64,000 bases of DNA from Alkalimarinus alittae (GTDB lineage: Bacteria > Pseudomonadota > Gammaproteobacteria > Pseudomonadales > Oleiphilaceae), in the NCBI RefSeq assembly GCF_026016465.1, contig NZ_CP100390.1, positions 1,030,001 through 1,094,000 of the forward strand. The letters run 5' to 3'. A program made the translations under genes and the position numbers. Shown in pieces: positions 10,157 through 19,442 of the stretch. Every line of letters begins with the position of its first letter. Position 1 is the first letter of the stretch. The notes beneath the pieces were generated by a model. That model was not told where the DNA came from. It was given only the letters and a program-made list of their open reading frames with translations, and did no database searches.

Positions 10157-10930
10157 ATGGGTCTTGCAAAACGAATTATTCCTTGTCTAGATGTTGATAA
10201 TGGTCGCGTAGTTAAAGGCGTGCAGTTTGTTGATATCCGTGATGCCGGTGACCCTGTAGAGGTTGCGCGTAAGTATGACGAGCAAGGTGCTGATGAAATT
10301 ACGTTTTTAGATATTACCGCTAGTCATGAAGACCGTGAAACAATGGTGCATACTGTTGAAAAAATGGCTAGCCAAGTATTTATACCGCTCACAGTGGGGG
10401 GGGGTATTAGAACCGTTGACGATATCAGAAAAATGTTAAATGCGGGAGCCGATAAGGTTAGCATTAACACTGCAGCGGTATTTAACCCAGAGTTTGTAAG
10501 GGAAGCTGCAGATCGTTTTGGTAGTCAATGTATCGTGGTAGCCATTGATGCGAAAAAAGTCAGTGGGCCTGATGAAGAAGATCGTTGGGAAATCTTTACC
10601 CATGGTGGACGAAAGCCAACGGGGCTTGATGCTGTAGTGTGGGCGAAGAAAATGGCTGAATATGGCGCGGGTGAGATTTTGCTCACAAGTATGGATCAAG
10701 ATGGCATGAAAAATGGCTTTGATCTAGGTGTGACTCGTGCCATTAGTGATGCTGTTTCTATACCGGTGATTGCGTCGGGTGGTGTAGGAAATTTACAGCA
10801 TCTTGTTGACGGCGTTAAGGTGGGCGGTGCTGATGCAGTATTAGCTGCCAGTATATTTCACTTCGGGCAGCATACAATTCCTGAGGCCAAGCAGTTTATG
10901 GCTGCACAAGGTGTTGAGGTGAGAGACTAG
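10157..10930 (+). CDS. hisF: Imidazole glycerol phosphate synthase cyclase subunit
   Basis: 257 aa TIM-barrel paralogue of HisA. It uses ammonia from HisH to convert PRFAR to IGP and AICAR. Catalytic D12 (PCLDVDNG) and D131 (VAIDAKK) are present, as are the phosphate-binding GGGIRT and GGVGN loops. Last gene of hisBHAF; the opposite-strand CheW/CZB gene ends 72 nt downstream. Confidence 0.97.
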   Translation: MGLAKRIIPCLDVDNGRVVKGVQFVDIRDAGDPVEVARKYDEQGADEITFLDITASHEDRETMVHTVEKMASQVFIPLTVGGGIRTVDDIRKMLNAGADKVSINTAAVFNPEFVREAADRFGSQCIVVAIDAKKVSGPDEEDRWEIFTHGGRKPTGLDAVVWAKKMAEYGAGEILLTSMDQDGMKNGFDLGVTRAISDAVSIPVIASGGVGNLQHLVDGVKVGGADAVLAASIFHFGQHTIPEAKQFMAAQGVEVRD

Positions 10931-10956
10931 TCTAGGCTATTTAAAAAGAGAAACTT

Positions 10957-10976
10957 GCCTCTGAGTGAGCAGGGGC
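10957..10976. terminator. Possible weak hairpin between hisF and the convergent CheW/CZB gene
   Basis: GCCTCTG and CAGGGGC pair over 7 bp (one G-T wobble) around a 6-nt loop in the gap between the two convergent genes. There is no clean T-run on the plus side and only a distant one on the minus side, so terminator function is uncertain. Confidence 0.3.
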
Positions 10977-11002
10977 AGGCTTTAAGCGATAGAGGCTCCG
11001 TT

Positions 11003-11827
11003 TTAATTAACGGGCTGGCAGTTAATTAGCATAAAAGGTGGTAAGTCACCGCGTCTAAGAAATCCCTCGACCGAAAAATCTGTTTCATTCTTTTTCATAA
11101 TCCCTTCAGTAGATGTGTCTCTCGAAAAATTTTCGAGGGTGAAGGTCTCAATATCTTGTATATTATCCAGTCTCAGTGCGCCAATTTTATTGTTGTTTTG
11201 TTCAACAAAAACAATAATTGGGCGATCGCTATTTCGAATTCTTTCTCGTGCGGTTTCAAACAATCTTATTAATTCAGTTAGTGTTGTGTTGCGTTCTTTT
11301 TCTAACTTAATAAGCGCTCGTGATTTGTCTTTTTTTGCGAGGTTTAAAAGTGACTCTGCAAGTGAATGTATTCGTTTATGTGGCTCATCAAACCTCTCTA
11401 ATACTTCTTTTAAATCACTATCGTTAGTTTCGAATTGGTTATACCAAACACCAAAAGCACACTTGTCATGGTCTGTTGTTTTAGTAAAAGGGGTGCTTGT
11501 TTTGATCGCGCTGTCGAGTGCATCCACCCAGTCTCGATGGTCTTTTTCTCGCTCATTAAGCAAGGCTATCAGTTCTTTATTTTCTTCAAGCTGCGACCGA
11601 CTACCCGTTAGCAAGCTGAAATCAAATAAAGGAACAGCATTATTTTGGAAGGTTATAACTTCGTGGTTAAAGCGGTCAAGTTTACCGACATTAATATTGC
11701 GTTTAACATCCTTTTCAATATATTTGACTTGTTCGAGAGGAATCGCGAAGGAAGCCTCTCGGGTAGAAAAGGTAATGACGGAAATTTGGTCACCCTTAAA
11801 TAGTGATTCGATACTTTGTCCGCTCAT
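11003..11827 (-). CDS. CheW-like protein with inserted CZB zinc-sensing domain
   Basis: 274 aa. Residues ~14-80 resemble the N-terminal half of CheW (VITFSTREASFAIPLEQV). Residues ~88-165 match a chemoreceptor zinc-binding (CZB) domain with the expected ligand set: H97 (DHRDW), C123 (KCAFGVWY), H150 and H154 (PHKRIH). Residues ~200-274 look like the rest of CheW (PIIVFVEQNNNKIGALRLDNI). So CZB appears inserted in, or flanked by, one CheW fold. CZB domains elsewhere bind zinc and control chemoreceptors or diguanylate cyclases, with the conserved Cys sensitive to oxidants. No cheA, receptor or flagellar gene is nearby, so partners are unknown. Soluble and cytoplasmic. Confidence 0.8.
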   Translation of the reverse strand: MSGQSIESLFKGDQISVITFSTREASFAIPLEQVKYIEKDVKRNINVGKLDRFNHEVITFQNNAVPLFDFSLLTGSRSQLEENKELIALLNEREKDHRDWVDALDSAIKTSTPFTKTTDHDKCAFGVWYNQFETNDSDLKEVLERFDEPHKRIHSLAESLLNLAKKDKSRALIKLEKERNTTLTELIRLFETARERIRNSDRPIIVFVEQNNNKIGALRLDNIQDIETFTLENFSRDTSTEGIMKKNETDFSVEGFLRRGDLPPFMLINCQPVN

Positions 11828-11945
11828 GCTGTTAACTTATTGAACCCTTAATAATTGGCGACTTTGGCTTGCTGAATACTAATAAGTATAGAAGTGAAAC
11901 CTTAATCTAACCAATGAGTTGGTGTTAATTTTTAGGCTTTAAGTC

Positions 11946-12830
11946 TTATAGTTTGTTAGCGGATTTAAGTTTTTTGTTGTTGGCTTCATTTGTTGTAGTT
12001 GCAAATGAATGAGAGGCGTGTTGCTTGCGGTTGCTAAACATACCTTGGCCATTGTTTCTAATGGCCCAAAGCCCGCTAATAGTGGCAATTCTTATTCCTT
12101 GTTGATCAAGTTTCGGTAGTGCCCACTCTAAATAGTCGGCGGTGACTTGGTGCGGGTGTCCAATGGCAATGGCTGTGCCTTTTTCTTTAGCTACTTGAAT
12201 GAGTCGGTTAAATTGGTTGTGAATAGATTCGCGAGTTTGCCAGTGGTCGAGAAAAACATCTCTACTTAAGCTTGGAATACGGTGTTGTTGAGCTGTAGTT
12301 CCTGCAATAGAACTTGCGATTGTTCGGCTATCAACAAAATAAAGAGGGTAGTTATATAGCTCTTCCATAACCCAACCCATTTCAGTTTTTCGCTGAGTGA
12401 GTGCACTTCCCATATGATTATTAATGCCTTGTACGTAAGGTATTGCTTGAATCGCTTTGCGTAAGGTGTTAGTGAGATCGGGCTTGGTCATATCCACGGT
12501 TAAACCGCCTGCTCCGAGCTCTAGTCCTAGTGTGTTAGCCATTGGCATATGAAGCATTATTTCTTTATGGAGCCGATGAGCGCTTCGGGCTAAATCTGGG
12601 GTATGTTTTCGGTGTGGCAAGAACGCAAGTGTTAGAGGGTAGGGGAGATCAATTAGTTGGCGACCTGTTTTCAGGTGGTTGCCCATATCGTCAATAATAA
12701 TCGCGATCGTCGGTTGGCTAACGGATTCTGCCCATGAGTGATTCGGGATCAAAAGCAAGCCAAATGATAGAATCTGAATAGGTTTAACCACCATTTGGCG
12801 AATGGTGCTTTTTAGACTTATGGACATCAT
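11946..12830 (-). CDS. Divergent polysaccharide deacetylase family protein (YibQ-like)
   Basis: 294 aa with an N-terminal hydrophobic signal (about 16-33, ending NHSWAES). The body matches the divergent polysaccharide deacetylase family: PTIAIIIDDMG, LTLAFLPH, EIMLHMPMA, INNHMGSALT, and FVDSRTIASS. The DD pair and the HMGS His are the equivalents of metal ligands in NodB-like deacetylases. Family members are periplasmic and sit next to envC and ctp genes; their substrate is not firmly established. It starts 7 nt after ctpA, so it is translated from the same transcript. The Lys/Asn/Ser-rich C-terminal tail is poorly conserved. Confidence 0.88.
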   Translation of the reverse strand: MMSISLKSTIRQMVVKPIQILSFGLLLIPNHSWAESVSQPTIAIIIDDMGNHLKTGRQLIDLPYPLTLAFLPHRKHTPDLARSAHRLHKEIMLHMPMANTLGLELGAGGLTVDMTKPDLTNTLRKAIQAIPYVQGINNHMGSALTQRKTEMGWVMEELYNYPLYFVDSRTIASSIAGTTAQQHRIPSLSRDVFLDHWQTRESIHNQFNRLIQVAKEKGTAIAIGHPHQVTADYLEWALPKLDQQGIRIATISGLWAIRNNGQGMFSNRKQHASHSFATTTNEANNKKLKSANKL

Positions 12831-12837
12831 CTTAGCG

Positions 12838-14337
12838 TTATTTTTCAGTGGGGGTAGCGCTAGTTTCAGACGCGTTCTGGCTCATCTTGATTGCTCGATT
12901 GCCAAGAATTGTGAGGCCTTTAAGAAGGTTTATAGCTTCACGTAGTTGAAAGTCTCTTTGCAGAATAGCAGTAGGGTCATCTGCGTCGTCTTGATCAGTA
13001 CTTCCTACTTTTTTATCCTTACCTGCTTTCTCTTCTTTGCCGTTACTTAAGTGACCTGCTAAGTCTGCTTCTTTGAAGAAATCTTGTGATTGAAGCTCGG
13101 TCAGCTTGGCACGCCTTACTTCTATATCAGGTACGATGCCTAACGCTTGAATTGAACGTCCGTTTGGTGTGTAGTAGCGAGCAGTCGTGAGCTTCAATCC
13201 ATACTCTTCATTGAGTTGCATAACGGTTTGTACTGAACCTTTACCAAAGCTTTCTGTGCCCATAATGATTGCTCTACCTTGGTCTTGCAGCGCACCAGAT
13301 ACGATCTCAGATGCTGAGGCTGAACCGCCATTGATGAGTACTATGACAGGTTTTCCGTTAAGCTCATCGCCAGGAGTTGCGCTAAACCGCAGTTGAGAGC
13401 TTTTGATTCGGCCTTCGGTGTAAACAATTAATCCGTCGTCTAGCAAACTGTCCGAAACAGCAACAGCCGCTTGAAGAACACCGCCAGGGTTGTTTCTTAG
13501 ATCAAGTATCAGGCCGTGTAGTTCACCTTCATTCTCGCTCTTTAAGGTTGCTAGCCCTTTGCTAAAGTCTTCACCGGTTTGTGCTTGGAATTGTGTGATT
13601 CTTAAGTAGCCATACCCTGGCTCTAGCAGACGTGTCTTAACGCTGGTTACTTTAATGATGTCTCTGATGATGGTGATTTCGATAGGGCCGTTTTCACTTT
13701 CTCTAGCAATGGTTAATACAATCGGCTCGCCAGGTTCGCCACGCATTAATTTAACAGCTTCATCGAGTGACATGTCTTTTACTGGTGTGTCATCTAGCTT
13801 GATAATGAGGTCACCCGCTTCAACGCCTGCTTTTTGGGCGGGGGTATCATCGATTGGCGCAATAACTTTTACATACCCATTCTCTTGCCCTACTTCAATG
13901 CCTAAACCTCCGAATTGGCCTGAGGTACTTTCTTGCAAGTCTTCAAATGCAGAGGGTTCCAAGTAAGCTGAGTGAGGGTCAAGCCCAGACAACATACCTT
14001 TAATGGCATTATTCAAAAGGGTGCTGTCATCGACATCTTCTACATAGGTTTTCTTGATGCGATCAAACACTTCGGTGAACTTTCTCAAATCATCTAACGG
14101 CAGCTGTTTTTCTGGGTCAGGCAGGGCAATAATTGTTCGCTGATCTGTCTCACTATTTTCTGATGTTGCTTCATTGTCGGATGTTAGCTGATTTGATGGG
14201 CTATTATTGATCTGTGGAGCCGTATCTTCTGATAGCGCTACATTTGAATGAAGTGCGAGTGAAAGCAGTAATGGTAAGGTGATAAATCCAGCGCCGGTCG
14301 ATTTTAACTGGCGTAGATGGTTTTGAATATCTATCAT
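12838..14337 (-). CDS. ctpA: Carboxyl-terminal processing protease (S41 family)
   Basis: 499 aa. An N-terminal signal/anchor (about 15-36) is followed by a PDZ domain (~130-220, with FGGLGIEVGQENGYVKV) and the S41 catalytic domain. The catalytic Ser lies in INGGSASASEIVSGAL and the Lys in ESFGKGSVQT, consistent with a Ser/Lys dyad. The C-terminal ~80 residues are polar and variable. CtpA-type proteases act in the periplasm on murein hydrolases and other envelope proteins. It sits between envC and the YibQ-like gene, a common gammaproteobacterial order. Confidence 0.93.
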   Translation of the reverse strand: MIDIQNHLRQLKSTGAGFITLPLLLSLALHSNVALSEDTAPQINNSPSNQLTSDNEATSENSETDQRTIIALPDPEKQLPLDDLRKFTEVFDRIKKTYVEDVDDSTLLNNAIKGMLSGLDPHSAYLEPSAFEDLQESTSGQFGGLGIEVGQENGYVKVIAPIDDTPAQKAGVEAGDLIIKLDDTPVKDMSLDEAVKLMRGEPGEPIVLTIARESENGPIEITIIRDIIKVTSVKTRLLEPGYGYLRITQFQAQTGEDFSKGLATLKSENEGELHGLILDLRNNPGGVLQAAVAVSDSLLDDGLIVYTEGRIKSSQLRFSATPGDELNGKPVIVLINGGSASASEIVSGALQDQGRAIIMGTESFGKGSVQTVMQLNEEYGLKLTTARYYTPNGRSIQALGIVPDIEVRRAKLTELQSQDFFKEADLAGHLSNGKEEKAGKDKKVGSTDQDDADDPTAILQRDFQLREAINLLKGLTILGNRAIKMSQNASETSATPTEK

Positions 14338-14365
14338 TAATAAAGTCCCGTTAGGTCAGGTGTTA

Positions 14366-15565
14366 TTATTTGCGTTGTAGCCATTTTAATGGGTTTTGTG
14401 GTCTGCCATTTTTTCTTATTTCAAAGTACAAGCCTGTTTCTTTTTGGCCTCCACTTTTGCCGGAGTAGGCAATGGTTTCCCCTGTGCGAACCCAATCCCC
14501 AATATCTTTTAATAGGCTTTTATTATGGCCGTATAGACTCATATAACCGCCACCATGATCGATTATGCTCATTAGACCAAACCCACGAATCCAGTCTGAG
14601 AATACAATTCTTCCGTAATGAACGGCATTTACTTTCACTTCTGAATTAGTTTCTATTATGACGCCATTTAGACGTAGCTTTCCACCTGCTAAGCGAGAAC
14701 CATAATATTTTGTCACTTTACCATGAGTTGGCCAGGGAAGTTTAGACTTCAGTTGTGAAAAGGGTCTAGAGTCTTCAGGTAACTTTAGCTCAGCAATTGC
14801 TTTCTCGACTTCTTGAAGAAGTTTCTCTAAGCGCTTTTGGTCGTTCGTAAGCTTTTCAATCTCACGGCTCTTACCTTTAATTGAACTGTTTAGTTTTGCT
14901 AGCGCCCGCTTTCTAGCTCGCTGGCTCTCGTTGAGTTCCGATTTGCTGGTAACAAGTTGGCTACGTGCGTTAATCAGTTTTTCATTTTCTTGATCTATTT
15001 CGGTTCGCGTGCTGCTCAACTGGTTAATCGTCGAGCGGTAGGACTCAATCTCTTTTGCGCGTGCTTTGTTGAAATAATCGTAATATGCGAGAGTCCGGTC
15101 AATTTTTTGTGGGTCTTCTAAGTTTAATAAAACTTTAACGGCTGGTTGTCTCCCTAAGGAGTAAGCTGTAACAATTTGTTTTTTTAAGTAAGATTGCTGA
15201 TTTTTAAGTTGTAGTTCTAGAGCCTTCTTTTTAACTTGAAGCGCTTTAAGGCGTTTTTGTGCATCATTGAGTTGTTGCTGCACTTTATGTATATCTTTAC
15301 CAATACGGCTTATTTCTAACTCACTTTGTTTTAGCCGTTTCTGAAGTTCATTTTTCCTCCCTTCTGCCTTATCTAGTTCATTATTGAGCTTGCCAATCGT
15401 TTTCTTGAGCTCTTTTAATTGCTTAGGAGAAACTTCAGGTTCGCTATTCGCTGCGGATAAATGAGAGGGTGAAATAGGGAAAAGTAATAAAAGTAAGACA
15501 ATAAAGGGCAGCGCGCGTATTACTAAACGATTATTAGAACGTAGATGGCAGGCCGTTATTGTCAT
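14366..15565 (-). CDS. envC: Murein hydrolase activator EnvC
   Basis: 399 aa. A signal peptide (cleavage near HLSAANSE) is followed by long coiled coils (about 45-250, rich in Leu/Lys/Glu heptads) and a C-terminal LytM/M23-like domain (~275-399). In the LytM domain the zinc-ligand positions are degenerate: LYFEIRKNGRPQNPLKWL has LYF where active peptidases have HLH. That loss is expected of EnvC, which activates the amidases AmiA/AmiB at the division septum via FtsEX rather than cutting peptidoglycan itself. It lies 77 nt downstream of gpmI and 28 nt upstream of ctpA. Confidence 0.92.
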   Translation of the reverse strand: MTITACHLRSNNRLVIRALPFIVLLLLLFPISPSHLSAANSEPEVSPKQLKELKKTIGKLNNELDKAEGRKNELQKRLKQSELEISRIGKDIHKVQQQLNDAQKRLKALQVKKKALELQLKNQQSYLKKQIVTAYSLGRQPAVKVLLNLEDPQKIDRTLAYYDYFNKARAKEIESYRSTINQLSSTRTEIDQENEKLINARSQLVTSKSELNESQRARKRALAKLNSSIKGKSREIEKLTNDQKRLEKLLQEVEKAIAELKLPEDSRPFSQLKSKLPWPTHGKVTKYYGSRLAGGKLRLNGVIIETNSEVKVNAVHYGRIVFSDWIRGFGLMSIIDHGGGYMSLYGHNKSLLKDIGDWVRTGETIAYSGKSGGQKETGLYFEIRKNGRPQNPLKWLQRK

Positions 15566-15602
15566 TATTATTGGCTGATTATTCCGTATGTTTGCATAAT
15601 TT

Positions 15603-15623
15603 GGGGTGAGTTTAACTCACCCC
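15603..15623. repeat. Inverted repeat between gpmI and envC
   Basis: GGGGTGAGT and ACTCACCCC pair perfectly over 9 bp around a 3-nt loop. No T-run follows in the gpmI-to-envC direction, so this may be a partial terminator, attenuator or processing hairpin. Confidence 0.5.
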
Positions 15624-15642
15624 GTTAGCGCTTTAAAATTGC

Positions 15643-17193
15643 TTATTCAGCAACAATAAGAGAGGTTCCTGTCATTTCTTCAGGTTGAGCTAACCCCATT
15701 AAAGCCAGCAGAGAGGGGGCTACGTCACTTAGCTTTCCTCCTTCATTTAATGTGATTTTTTTATCGCCCATATACACTAATGGCACTGGTTGTGTAGTGT
15801 GTGCTGTATGTGCTTGGCCGCTAATAGGGTCTACCATTTGCTCAGCGTTGCCGTGATCTGCCGTTACCAAGCATTGACCGCCGACTTCTTTAATGGCCGC
15901 TTCAACTTTTCTCAAGCACTCATCTAAACACTCTGCTGCTTTAACCGCCGCATCATAATTACCAGTATGCCCAACCATATCGCCGTTTGCATAGTTACAG
16001 ATAATTAAGTCAAATTTACAGCCTTTGATGGCTGAGACTAACTTGTCTGTAAGCTCTGGTGCGCTCATTTCAGGCTGCAAATCGTAGGTTGCTACATCAG
16101 GTGATGGGATCAACTCTCGACTTTCACCTTTAAACAGTGCTTCACGACCGCCACTAAAGAAAAACGTCACGTGAGCGTACTTCTCTGTTTCTGCAATGCG
16201 TAGCTGATTCAACTCCAGTTTCTCCATGTATTCACCAAGGGTATTGGGAAGGTCTGAAGGTGGATAAGCGCATGAGGCTTTGATATCAGCCGAGTACTCG
16301 GTCAGCATGACAAAGTCAGCAAGTTGAGCAACCTTAGTGCGTTTGAAACCTGTAAACGCTTCAGTATCGACAAATGCACGAGTAATTTCACGAGCCCTGT
16401 CGGCTCTGAAATTCATAAACAGAACGGTATCTCCATCGTTGATCGTAGCGGGCTGGTCACCGCTTGCCTGAATGACGGATGCTTGCACAAATTCGTCATT
16501 TTCTTCGCGAGCGTAGGCCGCTTGTAAGGCAGTGACGCCATCAGGGTAAGTGAATTTTGCATCAGCAAGTGTAAGCAGGTTGTATGCGGCTTCAACTCTA
16601 TCCCAGCGGTTGTCGCGATCCATTGCATAGTAGCGACCAATAATAGAAGCCAATCTGCCCACGCCTAATTCTTTAAGTTTCTTTTCTATCGCGTTAATAG
16701 AGGGTTCGGCGCTTCGTGGTGGCATATCACGACCATCAAGAAAACCATGAACATATATCGTGGTTGCGCCGCGTTTTGCCGCGAGCTCACAGGCTGCAAT
16801 AATGTGGTCTTCATGGCTGTGGACGCCACCAGGCGATAATAGGCCTAATATATGAACGGCTTTATTGGCTGAAACCGCCTTATCTACAGCGGTTGTTAAA
16901 GCTGGGTTGTTAAAAAAATCGCCATCAGCAATGTCTTTAGTGATCCGGGTGAAGTTTTGATAAACAATACGGCCTGCACCCAAGTTCATATGACCGACTT
17001 CAGAATTACCCATTTGTCCTTCAGGGAGACCGACAGCCATACCCGATGTGTTTATGAGTGTGCGTGGGTTTTGGTTCCAGATCTGATCCCAGAACGGGGT
17101 GTTGGCATTACTAATTGCATTTGAGTCGCTTTCATCGCGATGGCCCCAACCGTCAAGGATAATCAGAGCAGTAGGTGTGCGTATGTCTGTCAT
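15643..17193 (-). CDS. gpmI: 2,3-bisphosphoglycerate-independent phosphoglycerate mutase
   Basis: 516 aa, full length. Glycolytic/gluconeogenic interconversion of 3- and 2-phosphoglycerate using two Mn ions. The N-terminal [11 protein letters not shown] holds the first metal-binding Asp; the phosphorylated Ser is S64 in [16 protein letters not shown]; metal-binding motifs [11 protein letters not shown] and [11 protein letters not shown] are in the C-terminal phosphatase-like domain. It is upstream of envC in the same direction and divergent from the rhodanese gene. Confidence 0.97.
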   Translation of the reverse strand: MTDIRTPTALIILDGWGHRDESDSNAISNANTPFWDQIWNQNPRTLINTSGMAVGLPEGQMGNSEVGHMNLGAGRIVYQNFTRITKDIADGDFFNNPALTTAVDKAVSANKAVHILGLLSPGGVHSHEDHIIAACELAAKRGATTIYVHGFLDGRDMPPRSAEPSINAIEKKLKELGVGRLASIIGRYYAMDRDNRWDRVEAAYNLLTLADAKFTYPDGVTALQAAYAREENDEFVQASVIQASGDQPATINDGDTVLFMNFRADRAREITRAFVDTEAFTGFKRTKVAQLADFVMLTEYSADIKASCAYPPSDLPNTLGEYMEKLELNQLRIAETEKYAHVTFFFSGGREALFKGESRELIPSPDVATYDLQPEMSAPELTDKLVSAIKGCKFDLIICNYANGDMVGHTGNYDAAVKAAECLDECLRKVEAAIKEVGGQCLVTADHGNAEQMVDPISGQAHTAHTTQPVPLVYMGDKKITLNEGGKLSDVAPSLLALMGLAQPEEMTGTSLIVAE

Positions 17194-17372
17194 GGTTTAT
17201 CAATTGTCCCGCATTGTTTGGGTTTCAAAGTCATATAAATACTGATGTAAATGAGCATGATGTGATTTTAACGCGAACGATGATATTTAGCTAATTGAAA
17301 CGTTGTTTAGATAGTTGCTGTAGCTGTGTATAATGCCGCCATTCTTAATTTTATCGACGGCTGGATGTAATA

Positions 17373-17789
17373 ATGGAAAGACTTTTTGAATTTGCTACGA
17401 CTCACTGGATTCTAGCTTCAAGCTTTGTAGGGTTGCTGATTGCACTATTTTTGTTAGAGAAACATCGCTCTGGGCGTACCATCTCTCCTCAGCAAGCGAC
17501 CTTGCTGTTGAATAAGGATGAAGGGGTTATTCTTGACGTTAGGGATAAAAAAGATTTTAGTGAAGGGCGCATAAAAGGTTCTGTGCATATTCCTCTGGCT
17601 AGTTTAAAAGATCGTACTGCTGACCTTGAAAAGTATAAGGATAAGCAGTTAGTTATTGTAGATAAAGCAGGTCAGCACTCAGGTATAGCGGGGAAAACTC
17701 TTAAGGCGGCAGGGTTTGAGAATGTATGCCGTATGTCAGGTGGTATTAGTGAGTGGAAAAATAGTAGCTTGCCTTTAGTTAAGAAATAG
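17373..17789 (+). CDS. Membrane-anchored rhodanese-like protein (YibN type)
   Basis: 138 aa. One N-terminal membrane helix (about 11-28, ILASSFVGLLIALFLL) precedes a single rhodanese domain (~35-135): GVILDVRDKKDFSEGRIKGSVHIPLASL is classic. At the usual active-site position (LVIVDKAGQHSG) the catalytic Cys is replaced by Asp/Lys, so sulfur transfer through a persulfide Cys is unlikely; the only Cys is in NVCRMSGG. Placement before grxC and secB matches the E. coli yibN-grxC-secB order. A candidate -10 TATAAT is at 17329-17334. Confidence 0.9.
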   Translation: MERLFEFATTHWILASSFVGLLIALFLLEKHRSGRTISPQQATLLLNKDEGVILDVRDKKDFSEGRIKGSVHIPLASLKDRTADLEKYKDKQLVIVDKAGQHSGIAGKTLKAAGFENVCRMSGGISEWKNSSLPLVKK

Positions 17790-17814
17790 TCATTCATTAG
17801 ACGAGTAGTAGTTG

Positions 17815-18078
17815 ATGAAAAATGTAGTGTTGTATACCACCCGATTTTGCCCTTACTGCGTCCGTGCAAAAGCCCTCCTGAATAGAAAAGGGGTTGAATA
17901 TGAAGAGATAGCGGTCGATAACGACCCTTCTCTTCGGCGTGAAATGATGGCTAAAAGCGGTGCTCATACGGTGCCTCAAATTTGGATTGGTGATGAGCAT
18001 GTCGGTGGTTGTGATGAGCTGTATGCGCTAGAACGAAAAGGAAAACTGGATCAAGCACTTGAACTTGAGTCCCCTTGA
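17815..18078 (+). CDS. grxC: Glutaredoxin 3
   Basis: 87 aa from ATG 17815; a TTG one codon upstream is an unlikely start. Dithiol active site CPYC in TTRFCPYCVRAK, cis-Pro motif HTVPQIWI, and GGCDEL near the C-terminus are standard for GrxC. It reduces disulfides with glutathione in the cytoplasm. It lies 25 nt after the rhodanese gene, so probably the same transcript. Confidence 0.95.
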   Translation: MKNVVLYTTRFCPYCVRAKALLNRKGVEYEEIAVDNDPSLRREMMAKSGAHTVPQIWIGDEHVGGCDELYALERKGKLDQALELESP

Positions 18079-18253
18079 CCCCATCTCCTAATATCTAAGC
18101 TCGAGTCAATTACGTCAATATACGAATTGAGTTAAGTAAAAGTGACACCTGCACTCGAATCATGGCAGTTAAACTTTTATGATGACAGAAGGTATCGGCT
18201 ATTTGAGCTCCGATTACCCCAATAAATAAAAATATTAAGACTAAGGAATTGTT

Positions 18254-18736
18254 ATGCCGGAAAATGAACAACAAGCGCCTGTTCAGCCTCAATTTGCTCT
18301 ACAGCGTATTTATGTAAAAGACATCTCGTTTGAATCTCCTAATGCGCCTGAAGTTTTCCAGCAGCAGTGGAAGCCTCAAATCAATATGGATTTGAATACG
18401 GCAAGCAACAAAGTGAGTGATTCTCAGTTTGAGGTCGTTTTATCATTATCAATCACAGCTAAAGTTGAAGAGAAAGTGGCCTTTATTGTTGAAATTCAAC
18501 AAGCGGGTATATTCCACATTACAGGGATTGAAGGGCCTCAACTTGCTCAAACATTAGGTGCTTTTTGCCCAAATGTGCTTTTCCCGTATGCTCGCGAAGC
18601 TGTTGATAGCTTAGTTAACAAAGGAAGCTTCCCATCGTTGATGTTGGCACCGGTTAACTTTGATGCAATTTTTGCAGAAGCGATGCAGCGTAAGCAAGAA
18701 GAAGCAGCACAGGAAGAAGGCGCAGCTACTCATTAA
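18254..18736 (+). CDS. secB: Protein-export chaperone SecB
   Basis: 160 aa. SecB keeps preproteins unfolded and delivers them to SecA. The core [19 protein letters not shown] and the C-terminal [21 protein letters not shown] are strongly conserved family segments. The tail is acidic and Gln/Ala rich. TAAGGAATTG precedes the ATG. It follows grxC by ~175 bp, as in enterobacteria (grxC-secB). Confidence 0.97.
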   Translation: MPENEQQAPVQPQFALQRIYVKDISFESPNAPEVFQQQWKPQINMDLNTASNKVSDSQFEVVLSLSITAKVEEKVAFIVEIQQAGIFHITGIEGPQLAQTLGAFCPNVLFPYAREAVDSLVNKGSFPSLMLAPVNFDAIFAEAMQRKQEEAAQEEGAATH

Positions 18737-18822
18737 TTGAGTAGAAACGACCAAGCTTAACAGTCGCAAGAAGGTTGTTTGCATACTATCTAAAAGGTGC
18801 ACACTTCTTGCCACTTACCTTG

Positions 18823-19287
18823 CTAAATCCCCCCTTCAAAGTCAAGTTGACGCCAGGCTTCATATACCACTAGGGCGACGGTATTCGAAAGGTTTAAGCT
18901 TCTGCTGCTTTCTTTCATCGGGACGCGTATCCAGCGTTCATTTGGAATCTGCATCCGAATCTCTTCTGGTAGACCTCTAGACTCTGGTCCAAAGATTAAA
19001 TAATCATTCTTCTCAAATTCAACATGATGGTAATACTTACTGCCTTTTGTTGTTAAAGCAAAAATACGTTCAGGTTGTTCTGCTGCTAAAAAATCGTCAT
19101 AGTTTTTATGGATTTTTGCAGCGGCCCATTCGTGATAATCCAGACCTGCTCGACGAAGTCTTTTGTCATCTAGAACAAACCCCATCGGCTCAATAAGGTG
19201 AAGCTGAAAGCCTGTGTTGGCGCAGAGTCTAATTAAGTTACCCGTATTGGGTGGGATTTCGGGTTCGAACAGTACGATATTTATCAT
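18823..19287 (-). CDS. trmL: tRNA (cytidine(34)-2'-O)-methyltransferase TrmL
   Basis: 154 aa SPOUT methyltransferase that modifies the wobble base of some tRNA-Leu species. Motif 1 is [24 protein letters not shown], and the knotted SAM-binding motifs are [11 protein letters not shown] and [19 protein letters not shown]. Cytoplasmic. It converges on secB, as commonly found. Confidence 0.95.
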   Translation of the reverse strand: MINIVLFEPEIPPNTGNLIRLCANTGFQLHLIEPMGFVLDDKRLRRAGLDYHEWAAAKIHKNYDDFLAAEQPERIFALTTKGSKYYHHVEFEKNDYLIFGPESRGLPEEIRMQIPNERWIRVPMKESSRSLNLSNTVALVVYEAWRQLDFEGGI

Positions 19288-19387
19288 AGACGATAGAGGT
19301 TTTCATTATGGAGGGTTGATAGTGGGGATTATTATAGCGTGCTATTGACTGAAACTAACGACAAATTCAATTCATACATGAAAATCT

Positions 19388-19417
19388 AACAAAGCTAGCG
19401 TTAATGCTAGCTTTGTT
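19388..19417 (-). terminator. Terminator downstream of the thiolase gene
   Basis: A perfect 12-bp stem (AACAAAGCTAGC / GCTAGCTTTGTT) with a 6-nt loop, followed on the minus strand by AGATTTTC. It begins 25 nt after the thiolase stop. Confidence 0.75.
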
Positions 19418-19442
19418 GATAAGTTAAGAGGATTAGCCAGTG

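Noticed and set aside
11115-11843. 242-codon plus-strand frame opposite the CheW/CZB gene
   Set aside because: Ser/Leu-rich antisense shadow of a well-supported gene.
13655-13966. 103-codon plus-strand frame opposite ctpA
   Set aside because: Shadow of the PDZ and catalytic region of CtpA.
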